Counted from the stretch's first letter, positions 24,863 through 33,398 are shown. The stretch: 64,000 bases of DNA from Actinoplanes lobatus (GCF_014205215.1 NZ_JACHNC010000001.1:3229001-3293000), one strand, 5' to 3'. Numbers and translations are program-made. Notes: generated by a model from the sequence alone, not told the origin.

Positions 24863-25504
24863 GTGTTGGCTGACCAGTACTACCTGATCGCGCACGAGGA
24901 CCGGACGGGGCGCTCCCGCCTCCACCCTCGTGCGACCGGCCTGGGTCTGGCCGCCGCATTATTGGCTGAGCTGGTCCTGGAAGGCCGTATCGGAGTGACC
25001 GACGGCGACCTCTTCATCGTTGACCGCCACCCACCGCGCGACGCTCTCGGACACGACATCCTGGACCTTCTCGTCGCGCAGCCGCAACACCGGGACGTTC
25101 GGACCTGGCTCGCCTTCCTGTCACAGGACGCGGCGTTGCGGGTGGGCGAGAGGCTGGTTCGGCTCGGCGCCGTCGAGCCGGTGACCCGGCGGCGGATGCT
25201 CGGCGCCAGTCACACGCTCTACATGCCGAACAGCGCCCAGCAGCGCAACGCCGCGGCGTGGGCCTCCACCCGGCTGGCGAACCTGCTCGTCCGCGGCATG
25301 GAGCTGAACATCGTGGACCGGATGCTGGTCAGTCTCGTCTCCGCGACCGGCCTGACCCGTCACGTGCTCTACGGATTCGAGAACTATCCGCACGCGTTCC
25401 AGTTCCTGCCGAACGCGGCCGCGTCCCTTCCCAGCGACCTGCGGGAGATCGTCGACTACACCGAGGCCTCGATCGGCTCGGTCGTGACCGTTGGCCGCCG
25501 ATGA
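24863..25504 (+). CDS. GPP34/GOLPH3 family protein
   Basis: 213 residues from the GTG at 24863 (AAGGGG 9 nt upstream); the frame extends to a TTG at 24833. The family hallmark is clear: LADQYYLIAHEDRTGRSRLHPRATGLGLAAALLAEL at the N-terminus, then GRLGAVEP-like and Arg-rich helical segments. Eukaryotic GOLPH3/Vps74 binds PI4P and sorts glycosyltransferases in the Golgi. Bacterial homologues are numerous in actinomycetes and have no established role. The stop overlaps the start of the APC permease (ATGA), so the two are coupled and may work together at the membrane. Confidence 0.9.
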   Translation: MLADQYYLIAHEDRTGRSRLHPRATGLGLAAALLAELVLEGRIGVTDGDLFIVDRHPPRDALGHDILDLLVAQPQHRDVRTWLAFLSQDAALRVGERLVRLGAVEPVTRRRMLGASHTLYMPNSAQQRNAAAWASTRLANLLVRGMELNIVDRMLVSLVSATGLTRHVLYGFENYPHAFQFLPNAAASLPSDLREIVDYTEASIGSVVTVGRR

Positions 25505-27096
25505 CCTCCGGCCGACACGCGCTGCGCCACAACAACCAGGACCAATGGGCCGGACGGCTGCTGATGGACCGCAAGCCGGCCATCGAGCCGGACATCATCA
25601 CCCGGGCCCTGGCCAGTAACCGGATGGGCGTCGCCTCCGTGGTGTTCTTCGGAGTCGCGGGCGCCGCGCCACTCACCGTGATCATCGGATCGATCTCGGC
25701 GATCTACGCCATCCAGGGCAGCACCGCCGTTCCGGTCGCCTACCTGGTGGTCGCCGGCATCCTGTCGCTCTTCACCGTCGGATTCGTCGCGATGAGCCGG
25801 CACATCGTGAACTCCGGCGCCTTCTACTCCTACATCAGTCACGGACTGGGCAGGGTGGTCGGCGTCGGTGCCGCGTTCGTGGCGCTTCCGGCGTACTCGC
25901 TGATGCAGATCGGGCTCTTCGGCCTGTTCGGCTCGGCGGCTTCCGGCATCCTCGGCGCGATGGGTCTCCAGGTCTCCTGGTATGTGTGCGCCCTCGTGGC
26001 CTGGGCTCTGGTCACCGTCCTCGGTGTCCTCTGGGTCGACCTGAGCGGCAAGGTCCTCGCCGTCCTGCTGGTCGCCGAGATCAGCATCGTGCTCCTCTAC
26101 GACCTGGTCATGGTCGCGAACCCGGCCGGTGGATCGATCTCGTTCGAGACGCTGTCCCCGGCGCCGATGGTCACACCGGTGGTGGGTTCGTTGCTGGTGC
26201 TGGCGATCGCGGGCTTCGTCGGCTTCGAGGCGACGGTGGTCCTCTCCGAGGAAGCGCGCGACCCGAAGCGGACGATCGCGCGGGCCACCCATCTCGCGGT
26301 CATCCTGGCCGGCCTGCTCTGTGGCGTCTCGGCCTGGGCGATGTCGGTGACCACCGGTCCGGACAAGATCCTCTCGGTCGCCGCCGAGCACCAGACGGAT
26401 CTGGTGTTCACCCTGGTCGGGCCGCACCTGCCAGCCGTCCTCGTGGACATCGGCTACGTGCTGTTCATGACCAGCGTCTTCGCGGCGCTGCTGGCTTTCC
26501 ACGCCGCGGTCTCCCGGTACCAGTTCTCGCTCGGCCGTGAGGGCGTGCTGCCGTCGGCCTGGGGTTACACGCATCCCCGGACCGGGGCGCCGCTGCTCGG
26601 CTCGATCACCCAGAGCGTGTTGGCACTCGGTGTGATCAGCGCCTATGCCTGGGCCGGGGCCGAACCGCTGCTCTATCTGTTCGCCTGGCTGACGACCATC
26701 GGCGGGCTGGGGGTCCTGGTCCTGATGTGGGCGGCGTCCGCATCGGTGATCGCGTTCTTCCAGCAGCATCGCCGTGGGGAGAACGTCTGGCGTGCCTACG
26801 TGGCGCCGTTCCTGGCGTTCCTGCTGCTCTCCATCGTGTTGGCCGCGACGATCATCGGCTTCGGAGACCTCTTGCAGGTCCCGGCCGGGTCCCCGTTCCG
26901 CTGGGTGTTCCCGGTCGCCTACCTCGGCGTCGCGGCGCTGGGCTTCGGGTGGGCACTGGTCATGCGGACCGTCCGTCCCGAGGTCTACGCGGCGATCGGC
27001 CGCGGCGCCGACGTGCGGGTCACCGCACTTGTCGAGAACGACTTCCCACCGCCGTTGCCGCCGACCCCCGTGGGCACGCACGGCTACCGCTACTGA
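25501..27096 (+). CDS. APC-superfamily amino acid permease
   Basis: 531 residues. The start ATG overlaps the GPP34 stop as ATGA. Twelve hydrophobic helices are visible from about residue 40 to 500. The first helix carries the APC signature VVFFGVAGAAPLTVIIGSISA, and FVGFEATVVLSEEARDPKRTIARAT is the conserved helix 6-7 loop. It is a secondary importer or exchanger of amino acids or polyamines; the substrate cannot be read from the sequence. The C-terminus (about 505-531) is Pro-rich. The next gene, a GNAT, follows after 23 bp. Confidence 0.92.
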   Translation: MTSGRHALRHNNQDQWAGRLLMDRKPAIEPDIITRALASNRMGVASVVFFGVAGAAPLTVIIGSISAIYAIQGSTAVPVAYLVVAGILSLFTVGFVAMSRHIVNSGAFYSYISHGLGRVVGVGAAFVALPAYSLMQIGLFGLFGSAASGILGAMGLQVSWYVCALVAWALVTVLGVLWVDLSGKVLAVLLVAEISIVLLYDLVMVANPAGGSISFETLSPAPMVTPVVGSLLVLAIAGFVGFEATVVLSEEARDPKRTIARATHLAVILAGLLCGVSAWAMSVTTGPDKILSVAAEHQTDLVFTLVGPHLPAVLVDIGYVLFMTSVFAALLAFHAAVSRYQFSLGREGVLPSAWGYTHPRTGAPLLGSITQSVLALGVISAYAWAGAEPLLYLFAWLTTIGGLGVLVLMWAASASVIAFFQQHRRGENVWRAYVAPFLAFLLLSIVLAATIIGFGDLLQVPAGSPFRWVFPVAYLGVAALGFGWALVMRTVRPEVYAAIGRGADVRVTALVENDFPPPLPPTPVGTHGYRY

Positions 27097-27119
27097 ACTT
27101 CAGTCCAGAAAGGAAACCG

Positions 27120-27734
27120 ATGACGTACGCCATCCAGGAACTCGTCATCCGGGATGTCACCCCGGTCGACACCGACGAGATCACCGACCTCGTCGCCGAG
27201 GCGATGCGCGACGGGCCGGTCGCCCGGTGGCTGCACTCCGATCCTGACGTCCGCCGCCGGGAGGCGCCCGCCTACTTCTCGATCTTCGTGGAGCACGCCA
27301 CGCGGCATGGTGAGGTCTACGCCACCGCCGACGCGCAGACCGGTCGCCTGTCCGGGGTGGCCCTCTGGTTCCCGCTGACCTCGCTGATCCCGCCGCCGAT
27401 CGACTACGAACGCCGCCTGAAGGAGGCGGCGGGCGATGCCTTCGACCGCGCCTGCCAGCTGGACGCCGCGATCGAAGAACACCACCCGCTCGAGCCGCAC
27501 CACTACCTGGCGTTCCTCGCGGTCCGCCCGGACGAGCAGAACCGTGGCGTCGGCAGCGCCCTGCTCGACCGTCATCACGCCCGGCTCGATCACGCCGGCA
27601 TCCCGGCCTATCTGGAGGCCAACGACCCCCGCAACCGTGACCTGTACCTCCGGCACGGATACCAGGTGCGGTCCGTGATCGAACTACCCGACGGGCCTCC
27701 GCTCTGGACGATGTGGAGGGCGCCTATGGCTTGA
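27120..27734 (+). CDS. GNAT family N-acetyltransferase
   Basis: 204 residues from an ATG with AAAGGAAA upstream. The GNAT fold is visible: the acetyl-CoA motif A block YLAFLAVRPDEQNRGVGSALL (about 123-143), with the Q/R-x-x-G-x-G/A loop as NRGVGS, and motif B AYLEANDPRNRDLYLRHGYQV. It belongs to the type often annotated as puromycin-N-acetyltransferase-like, which acetylates small amines; the substrate is unknown. As the last gene of the GPP34-APC-GNAT unit it might act on the imported amine, which is an inference from gene order. Confidence 0.88.
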   Translation: MTYAIQELVIRDVTPVDTDEITDLVAEAMRDGPVARWLHSDPDVRRREAPAYFSIFVEHATRHGEVYATADAQTGRLSGVALWFPLTSLIPPPIDYERRLKEAAGDAFDRACQLDAAIEEHHPLEPHHYLAFLAVRPDEQNRGVGSALLDRHHARLDHAGIPAYLEANDPRNRDLYLRHGYQVRSVIELPDGPPLWTMWRAPMA

Positions 27735-27755
27735 TGACGATGCTTACCGCCGCGC

Positions 27756-28310
27756 CTATGCGGCTGAGGGGAACTCGTACAGCCAGAAGGATTGTTGATC
27801 GATCTGGTTGAAACGCATGTTGTTGTTGCAGAGACGGCCCACCATGAGCCGGAACCGCTTCGACATGCGCCGCACCTCGTCGTTGTAGGTGCATATGTCC
27901 AGTCCGACCATGCCGTTCTGGGTGGCTGCCACGAGGTACATCTGCTCGACGATCTGCGCGAACCCGTCTCTGCCCTTGCCCACCGGGCTGGCGGCGATGA
28001 AGACGATGTACCAGATTCTCCTCGCCGCGAAGTGCTCGGGCCAGTGCCGCTCGAAATACTGTGGCGAGATCAGCGGGATCGCCTCGAGGACGTTGGTGTA
28101 ACAGGCGATGCCGGACAGCGTGCCGTCGGCTTCCAGGGCCAGGTACTTGTCTATCCGGGTGTCCCGCATGACCTCGTCGAACTCGGCGCGGTACATCAGG
28201 TGCCGTTGGGCGGCGAGGGCGTTCAGCTCCTCGAACGCGTCCAGGTACAGGGTCCAGGCGGCCTCCAGCAGATGGTCGTCGGTGATCTGGTCGAGCACTT
28301 TGACAAGCAT
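27756..28310 (-). CDS. Putative GNAT-like acyltransferase, unknown function
   Basis: 184 residues. GGAG lies 5 nt before the ATG. The layout (LYLDAFEELNALAAQRHLM, YLALEADGTLSGIACYTN, then RRIWYIVFIAASPVGKGRDGFAQIVEQMYLVA, and a C-terminal RFRLMVGRLCNNNMRFNQIDQQSFWLYEF) resembles an acyltransferase fold of the GNAT type with the acyl-CoA loop near PVGKGRDG, but the match is weak. No specific family is recognised. The gene is convergent with the GNAT gene at 27120 and has an AT-richer region upstream. Confidence 0.7.
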   Translation of the reverse strand: MLVKVLDQITDDHLLEAAWTLYLDAFEELNALAAQRHLMYRAEFDEVMRDTRIDKYLALEADGTLSGIACYTNVLEAIPLISPQYFERHWPEHFAARRIWYIVFIAASPVGKGRDGFAQIVEQMYLVAATQNGMVGLDICTYNDEVRRMSKRFRLMVGRLCNNNMRFNQIDQQSFWLYEFPSAA

Positions 28311-28476
28311 GGCTGCTCCCTCCGGGCCCCGTGACAGCCGGCCCGCTGCATCGTACTTACGAAGGTCGATTGCAGTTGACCATCAGAGTACGAACTGTAA
28401 TAGGGCTACGACAATGCGTTGCCGAGAATTCGACGTGCCAATTCCAGTTAGGAGGGATGGTTATCGGATGATCTTG

Positions 28477-28495
28477 TGCAACTTGCAAAGTTGCA
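28477..28495. promoter_or_regulatory. Inverted repeat TGCAAC-N7-GTTGCA
   Basis: A perfect 6-7-6 palindrome inside the AT-rich region, overlapping the 10-codon ORF. It could be an operator or the stem of a small RNA. Confidence 0.35.
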
Positions 28496-28815
28496 GGTAG
28501 CAGTGCTGGACAAACCCGCCGGAGTTCTGGTTGGCAATTCTTGCGAGGGTTGTCGGAATCGGTTCTGGAAAGTGCATGATTCCGTGAGTCTGCCTTTCTG
28601 CGGAATGCACCGAGTACTAGCCTCCGTGTGATTGGCGTCTTGTTGACGCCTCGCCGCCGGGACTCCCCTTCGATGACGCGGCGGGTATCTCCAGCGAGTC
28701 TGCGGGCCACCGCCGGGCGAGGAGCGCATCCCCCGCTCGCCCCGGGTGGTCCGCAGTCATGTGTGGACATCGATTGACATAGTTTGGCGTCCATACATAG
28801 TCTGCCGAGGTGAAG

Positions 28816-28829
28816 CGGGAGCGCTCCCA
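28816..28829. promoter_or_regulatory. CebR/CelR-like operator
   Basis: CGGGAGCGCTCCCA matches 13 of 14 bases of the palindrome TGGGAGCGCTCCCA bound by the cello-oligosaccharide repressors CebR (Streptomyces) and CelR (Thermobifida). It lies 36 bp before the endoglucanase start codon. No LacI-family gene is present in the window. Confidence 0.8.
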
Positions 28830-28865
28830 ATCCCCGTACTCCCGCGCGTCCTAGCTAGGAGCGTC

Positions 28866-30542
28866 ATGTCGCGACTACTCGGCAGGCTGCTCGCGCTCAC
28901 CCTGATCCTCGGTGGGATGGCGTGGGCCGGTCCGGCACAGGCGGCGCCCACCGCCGCCGCGATAACGAAAGCCATGCAACCGGGCTGGAACCTCGGCAAC
29001 ACCCTGGACGCCACCGGCGCCGACGAGACCTCGTGGGGCAACCCGCGCGTCACCCGGGAGCTGCTGAAGGGCATCCGCGCCCAGGGCTTCAAGAGCATCC
29101 GCATCCCGGTCACCTGGGGCCAGCACCAGGGCCCGGCGCCGGACTACACGATCGATCCCGCCTACCTGGCCCGCGTACAGGAGGTGGTGGGCTGGGCGCT
29201 CGACGAGGGCCTCTACGTGATGATCAATATCCATCACGACTCGTGGCAGTGGATCGCCACCATGCCCACCGACCACGACAACGTGCTGGCCCGCTACAAC
29301 GCCATCTGGACGCAGGTCGCCGGCGCCTTCCGGGACACCTCGCCCAGGCTGCTCCTGGAGAGCGTCAACGAGCCGCAGTTCTGGGGCAGCACCGGTGACA
29401 CCGAGAACTACGCGCTGCTCGCCGAGCTGAACACGTCCTTCCACCGGATCGTGCGCGGCACCGGTGGCGGCAACGCCAAGCGGTTCCTGGTCCTGCCGAC
29501 CCTGCACACCAACGCCGACCAGGGCCGCCTCGACGCGCTGACCGGCGAGTTCACCGCGTTCAACGACCCGAACCTGATCGCCACCGTGCACTACTACGGC
29601 TACTGGCCGTTCAGCGTCAACGTGGCCGGCGGCTACCGGTTCGACGCGACCGCCCAGCAGGACCTGCTCGGCACCTTCCAGCGGCTCCGCGACAGCCTGA
29701 TCAGCAAGGGCATCCCGGTGATCCTGGGCGAATACGGTCTGCTCGGCTTCGACCGGCACACCGGCACCATCGAACAGGGCGAGAAGCTCAAGTTCTTCGA
29801 GCTCTTCGGGCAGCAGGCCCGTGCGTCCGGGGTCACCACGATGCTCTGGGACAACGGTCAGCACTACGACCGTACCGCCGGGGTCTGGCGCGACGCCGAG
29901 CTGTTCGGCCAGATCTCGTCGAGCTGGCGCACCCGCTCCGGCACCGCGGCGAGCGACCTGGTGTTCGTCCGGCGATCCGCGCCGGTCACCGCGCAGACCA
30001 TCACGCTCAACCTCAACGGCCTCGGCTTCACCCACGTCCGCCTCGGCGAGGCCACGCTGCGCCGCGGCCCCGACTACCAGGTCTCCGGCGATCAGCTCAC
30101 CCTCACCGCCGGGTTGCTCCAGCGACTGACCAGAACCGAGGGGTACGGGGTGAAGGCGGCGCTGTCACTGCGGTTCTCCGGTGGTGTCCCGTGGCGGCTC
30201 GACGTGGTCAGCTCCGACACCCCGCAGCTGTCCGCCGTGACCGGGGAGACCAGCGCGTTCGCGATCCCCACCGTGTTCAACGGGGACCGTCTCGCCACCA
30301 TGACGGCCACCTACGCGGACGGCAGCAACGCCGGGCCGCACGGATGGACGCCGTACAAGGAGTTCGACCGCGCCTTCGCCCCCGACTACACGGCCGGCAC
30401 GATCAGGCTGACCCCGGACTTCTTCGCCGAGGTCACCGACGGCGCCGTCGTGAACCTGCGGTTCTACCTCTGGAGCGGGGAGACCGTTTCGTACCAGGTC
30501 ACCCGTACCGGAACCGTGGTGAGCGGAACGCTCGCAGGGTGA
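28866..30542 (+). CDS. Secreted GH5 endoglucanase with CBM_X2 and CBM46
   Basis: 558 residues from the ATG at 28866. The signal peptide (1-26) ends PAQAAP. The GH5 catalytic domain covers about 30-355 (MQPGWNLGNTLDATGADETSWGNP, typical of the GH5_4 type), with acid/base E169 in ESVNEP and nucleophile E289 in ILGEYG. An Ig-like CBM_X2 module (about 362-452, ITLNLNGLGFTHVRLGEATL) and a C-terminal CBM46 (about 458-555) follow, the order known from Bacillus Cel5B. Such enzymes cut beta-1,4-glucans, often xyloglucan or mixed-linkage glucan, outside the cell. A CebR-like box upstream predicts induction by cello-oligosaccharides. Two hairpins end the unit. Confidence 0.94.
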   Translation: MSRLLGRLLALTLILGGMAWAGPAQAAPTAAAITKAMQPGWNLGNTLDATGADETSWGNPRVTRELLKGIRAQGFKSIRIPVTWGQHQGPAPDYTIDPAYLARVQEVVGWALDEGLYVMINIHHDSWQWIATMPTDHDNVLARYNAIWTQVAGAFRDTSPRLLLESVNEPQFWGSTGDTENYALLAELNTSFHRIVRGTGGGNAKRFLVLPTLHTNADQGRLDALTGEFTAFNDPNLIATVHYYGYWPFSVNVAGGYRFDATAQQDLLGTFQRLRDSLISKGIPVILGEYGLLGFDRHTGTIEQGEKLKFFELFGQQARASGVTTMLWDNGQHYDRTAGVWRDAELFGQISSSWRTRSGTAASDLVFVRRSAPVTAQTITLNLNGLGFTHVRLGEATLRRGPDYQVSGDQLTLTAGLLQRLTRTEGYGVKAALSLRFSGGVPWRLDVVSSDTPQLSAVTGETSAFAIPTVFNGDRLATMTATYADGSNAGPHGWTPYKEFDRAFAPDYTAGTIRLTPDFFAEVTDGAVVNLRFYLWSGETVSYQVTRTGTVVSGTLAG

Positions 30543-30550
30543 GAGATCGT

Positions 30551-30590
30551 CCGGGCGGCGCGGTGGTTGGGCCACCGTCGCGCCGCCCGG
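30551..30590 (+). terminator. Terminator 1 after the endoglucanase gene
   Basis: CCGGGCGGCGCG (30551-30562) pairs with CGCGCCGCCCGG (30579-30590), with an inner GTGG/CCAC stem. Confidence 0.8.
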
Positions 30591-30600
30591 CGCTGAAATA

Positions 30601-30640
30601 CCGGCCGCCGGCCCCCAACCATGGGGCCGGCGGCCGGCGT
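30601..30640 (+). terminator. Terminator 2 after the endoglucanase gene
   Basis: A perfect 15-bp stem, CCGGCCGCCGGCCCC (30601-30615) with GGGGCCGGCGGCCGG (30623-30637), followed by CGTTCT. It is tandem to the hairpin just before it. Confidence 0.85.
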
Positions 30641-30651
30641 TCTAGAAGATT

Positions 30652-31200
30652 GTGAATGTGGGAGTCGGCGAGGATCGATATCCGGGCTTCCGGGACTTCG
30701 TCTCGGCGCGCGGGCCGGCGCTGTCGCGTGCCGCCTATCTGCTGACCGGCGATCACCATGCCGCCGAGGACCTGGTCCAGTCGGCGCTGGCCCGGGTGCT
30801 CCGGCACTGGCGGAAGGTCCGGGACGGCGATCCCGAGGGTTACGTCCGCCGGACCATGTACCACCTCCAGATGTCCTGGTGGCGCCGCCGCCGGGTGCCG
30901 GAGCGGCTGGCCGCCGCCCCACCCGATCAGGGCGGCCCGGATCCGCACCGCACCACCGCCCTGCGGATGACCCTGGACCAGGCCCTCGGCGGGCTCAGCC
31001 CGAGGCAGCGCGCGGTGCTCGTGCTGCGCTTCTACGAGGACATGACCGAGGCGCAGGCGGCCGCGATGCTGGGCTGCTCGGTCGGCACGGTCAAACGGCA
31101 CACCCACGACGCCCTGGCCCGGCTGCGGACCACGGCGCCACATCTGATCGACGAGGATCGGCCGGCGCCGGCCGAGCGAGCCGTGAGGGGACGGTCGTGA
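30652..31200 (+). CDS. SigE-family ECF RNA polymerase sigma factor
   Basis: 182 residues. Region 2 (about 22-70: LSRAAYLLTGDHHAAEDLVQSALARVLRHW) and region 4 (about 110-160: LSPRQRAVLVLRFYEDMTEAQAAAMLGCSVGTVKRHTHDALARL) are complete. GTG codons at 30652 and 30658 are both possible starts. It overlaps the following membrane-protein gene by 4 bases (GTGA), a translational coupling that marks that gene as its probable regulator. The pair sits just after the endoglucanase terminators, but nothing shows that it controls the glycan genes. Confidence 0.88.
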   Translation: MNVGVGEDRYPGFRDFVSARGPALSRAAYLLTGDHHAAEDLVQSALARVLRHWRKVRDGDPEGYVRRTMYHLQMSWWRRRRVPERLAAAPPDQGGPDPHRTTALRMTLDQALGGLSPRQRAVLVLRFYEDMTEAQAAAMLGCSVGTVKRHTHDALARLRTTAPHLIDEDRPAPAERAVRGRS

Positions 31201-32555
31201 CAGCCCGGTTGCGTGGAGCCCTGCGGGAGCGGGCCGACCAGGTCGAGCCCTACGACCTCTATCACGGCGCGCTCACCCTGGCCCGTCGTCGCCGCCGGCG
31301 GGGCCGGATCCTCGCCGCGGTGGCCGCCGTCCTGGCCGTCGCGCTGACCGTGATCGTCCCGCTGGACCGGCCGGGCCGCGACCTGCCCGCGGCGCCACCG
31401 ACCGCACCGGGCTCCCTGCCGAACCGGGTCGGCGTCCCGCTCTGGGGAACCTCCGAAGTGGAGGACCGGCCGATCGGTGCGGCGAGCGTGGTGTTCGGCG
31501 CGCCCGACTGGTGGCCGCTCGGCAGCAAGGGCGCCCTGGCCCTGGTCGGCGCGCACGAGGACGTCTACGGCATCTCCCACGATCCCCGGAACTTCCGGTA
31601 CGCCGGGGAGCAGGCCGTGCTGTCCCCGGACGGGACCAGGCTCGCCACGGTCGGCGCGGTGATCGATCTCGGTACCGGCGACCACACGCCCCTGCCGGGT
31701 CTCGGCGCCGACTGGGTCGTGCCGCAGGCCTGGTCACCGGACGGACGGCGGCTGGCGGTGACCGCCTATACGGCCGACGGCGAGAAGTTCACCGGCGCCA
31801 CCCTGTACCTGGTGGATCCGGCGGCCGGAACCTCCCGGGTGATCAGCGACCTCGACCCGCGAACCGACCGTGACGGCTACACGGTGGCGTTCTCCCGCGA
31901 CGGTGGGCGGCTGGCCTACCAGTCGGGGGCGATCGTCAGGGTCACCTCGATGGACGGGCAGATGATCAGCCGGTTCAGGGCGGTCGACGACAGTCGCCTG
32001 GCGGGGAAGGGGGCCTGGACACCGGACGGTGTCGGGCTCACCCTGCTCCGGCAGAGCCGCTGCTGCGACGGCGCCGACTACCCGTCCCGATGGAAGCTGA
32101 TCATGGTTGATCCGGCCACCGGCGTGGAGCGGTCCACCCCCGCCATCCGCGAACTGACCGATCTCGTGGCGGTCCGGCTGCTCGGCTGGTCACCCACCGG
32201 GGAGGCGGTGGTGACAGCGTCGTACCCGTTCGCGGGAATCGACGTCGCCGGTTTCGAAACCGGTGGCGCACGCCTCGGGGAAGGACTCACCGACTACGAG
32301 CGGATCCGCAAGACCGAGGTGTGGGCGGTCAGCCCGTTCACCACCCCGCGCACCCTGCTCACCGGCCCCGACCTGCAAATCCGCTCGGTCGACGTGGCCG
32401 ACGACGTGATCAGCGGAGGCCTGATCCGCGCCGCCCGCCCCCCGAGCGGCCTGGGCCCATACCTCCGAAACGCCCTGCTCGTCACGATCGCGGCCACCCT
32501 GACCCTGATCGTGATCCGGGTGCGAAGGAGACGGCTCGGCCAACCTCGATCGTGA
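31197..32555 (+). CDS. WD40/TolB-like membrane protein coupled to the sigma factor
   Basis: 452 residues from a GTG that overlaps the sigma-factor stop; AGGGGA is upstream. An N-terminal cytoplasmic part (about 35 residues) is followed by a transmembrane helix (about 38-56) and an exported domain with TolB/WD40-like blades (AVLSPDGTRLATVGAVIDL, AWSPDGRRLAVTAYTADG, VAFSRDGGRLAYQSGA, LLGWSPTGEAVVTASY). A second hydrophobic helix (about 425-443) precedes a basic C-terminus. It is probably the sensor or anti-sigma partner of the preceding sigma factor, though no zinc anti-sigma motif is present. It ends exactly where the convergent LysE gene ends. Confidence 0.75.
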   Translation: MTARLRGALRERADQVEPYDLYHGALTLARRRRRRGRILAAVAAVLAVALTVIVPLDRPGRDLPAAPPTAPGSLPNRVGVPLWGTSEVEDRPIGAASVVFGAPDWWPLGSKGALALVGAHEDVYGISHDPRNFRYAGEQAVLSPDGTRLATVGAVIDLGTGDHTPLPGLGADWVVPQAWSPDGRRLAVTAYTADGEKFTGATLYLVDPAAGTSRVISDLDPRTDRDGYTVAFSRDGGRLAYQSGAIVRVTSMDGQMISRFRAVDDSRLAGKGAWTPDGVGLTLLRQSRCCDGADYPSRWKLIMVDPATGVERSTPAIRELTDLVAVRLLGWSPTGEAVVTASYPFAGIDVAGFETGGARLGEGLTDYERIRKTEVWAVSPFTTPRTLLTGPDLQIRSVDVADDVISGGLIRAARPPSGLGPYLRNALLVTIAATLTLIVIRVRRRRLGQPRS

Positions 32556-33191
32556 TCAGGGTGTGGGGGAGACGGCGAGGCGGATTCCGATCGTGATCAG
32601 GACGGCGCCGGTGACGGCGTCCAGGGTGCGGCGCACCACCGGCCGGGACAGCATCCGGCGCAGGGCCGCGACCAGGTTCGCCACCACCACGAACCAGGCG
32701 ACCGTCACCGCGACCGCCACCACCGACAGCAGCAGCACGTCCGCGGCGGCACCGTCCACCGGCGCGAACTGCGGCAGCACCGCCACGAAGAACACGCCAC
32801 ACTTGGGATTGAGCACATTGGTCACCAGGCCGTCCCGGAACGACGCCCACAACCGCTTCTCCGGACGCCCACCCGCTGCCGGCTCGATCTCACCGCCGCC
32901 ACGCCGGGCCGCGAGCAGAGCGCTCACCCCCAGCCAGAGCAGGTAAGCCGCACCGGCCAGCTTCACGACGGTGAACGCCACCGCCGACGCGGCCAGAAGC
33001 GCGGCCACCCCCACCGCGGCGGCCACCGACCAGACGAACACCCCCGCGGCGACTCCAGCGGCCGCGGCCATCCCATGCCATCGCCCGGCCGCCACCGAAC
33101 GCCGCACCACCACCGCGAAGTCCGGCCCCGGCGACACCGCCGCCAGCCCGATCACACCCGCGAACGCCAGTGCCTGCCCGAGACCAGTCAT
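32556..33191 (-). CDS. LysE/RhtB family exporter
   Basis: 211 residues from the ATG at 33191, chosen because GGAGG lies 8 nt upstream; the frame extends to 33227. Six hydrophobic helices are visible. The LysE signature AAVSPGPDFAVVVRRSVAAGRWHGMAAA is at the N-terminus and the second conserved block GLVTNVLNPKCGVFFVAVLPQF in the middle. Members export amino acids (lysine, threonine, homoserine) or related small molecules; the substrate is unknown. Its stop codon abuts that of the convergent WD40-like gene. The hairpin array at 33270-33480 lies upstream. Confidence 0.9.
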   Translation of the reverse strand: MTGLGQALAFAGVIGLAAVSPGPDFAVVVRRSVAAGRWHGMAAAAGVAAGVFVWSVAAAVGVAALLAASAVAFTVVKLAGAAYLLWLGVSALLAARRGGGEIEPAAGGRPEKRLWASFRDGLVTNVLNPKCGVFFVAVLPQFAPVDGAAADVLLLSVVAVAVTVAWFVVVANLVAALRRMLSRPVVRRTLDAVTGAVLITIGIRLAVSPTP

Positions 33192-33269
33192 CCCCCCATC
33201 CTCCTGCGCCTGATTGCTCCGCGGCAATCGTCCAAGATTGGCTGAAGGTGGCTCTGCGGCCTCTCCTGG

Positions 33270-33315
33270 ATCTTGGACCTTCTCTCACCGTCCGCGGTGG
33301 CCGGTCGTCCAAGAT
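33270..33315 (+). repeat. 46-nt hairpin repeat, copy A
   Basis: Outer stem ATCTTGGAC (33270-33278) with GTCCAAGAT (33307-33315), exactly 28 nt between. The inner stem TCACCG/CGGTGG closes a TCCG tetraloop. Confidence 0.8.
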
Positions 33316-33352
33316 CGGCGGGCATCTGGGCGGCGCGTCTCCCCCCTTTCGG

Positions 33353-33398
33353 ACCTTGGACGTTTGCCTACCGCGAACGGTGGTCGGTCGTCCAAGGT
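33353..33398 (+). repeat. 46-nt hairpin repeat, copy B
   Basis: Outer stem ACCTTGGAC (33353-33361) with GTCCAAGGT (33390-33398): relative to copies A and C, a T-to-C change on one arm is matched by A-to-G on the other. 28 nt between; inner stem CTACCG/CGGTGG with a CGAA tetraloop. Confidence 0.8.

Larger units (their letters stand above)
28311..28865. other. AT-rich regulatory region upstream of the cellulase gene
   Basis: 555 bp with visibly lower GC than its neighbours between divergent genes. It contains a candidate plus-strand promoter (TTGACC at 28376, 16 bp, TAATAG at 28398), GGAGGG followed by a 10-codon ORF (ATG at 28468, stop 28498-28500), an inverted repeat at 28477-28495, a hairpin (28572-28610) and a CebR-like box (28816-28829). 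No protein-coding gene of normal size is supported. Confidence 0.5.

Noticed and set aside
25456..27081. 541-codon minus-strand frame opposite the APC permease
   Set aside because: Low-complexity Asp/Arg/Gln/His translation, no ribosome site, and the opposite strand encodes an evident permease.
28357..28830. 157-codon minus-strand frame in the AT-rich intergenic region
   Set aside because: No ribosome site, no codon bias and no recognisable features; it covers the CebR-like box and the putative promoter.
32556..33227. Longer 223-residue version of the LysE gene
   Set aside because: The ATG at 33191 has GGAGG at 8 nt and starts at the normal first helix; the extra 12 residues are polar and unsupported.
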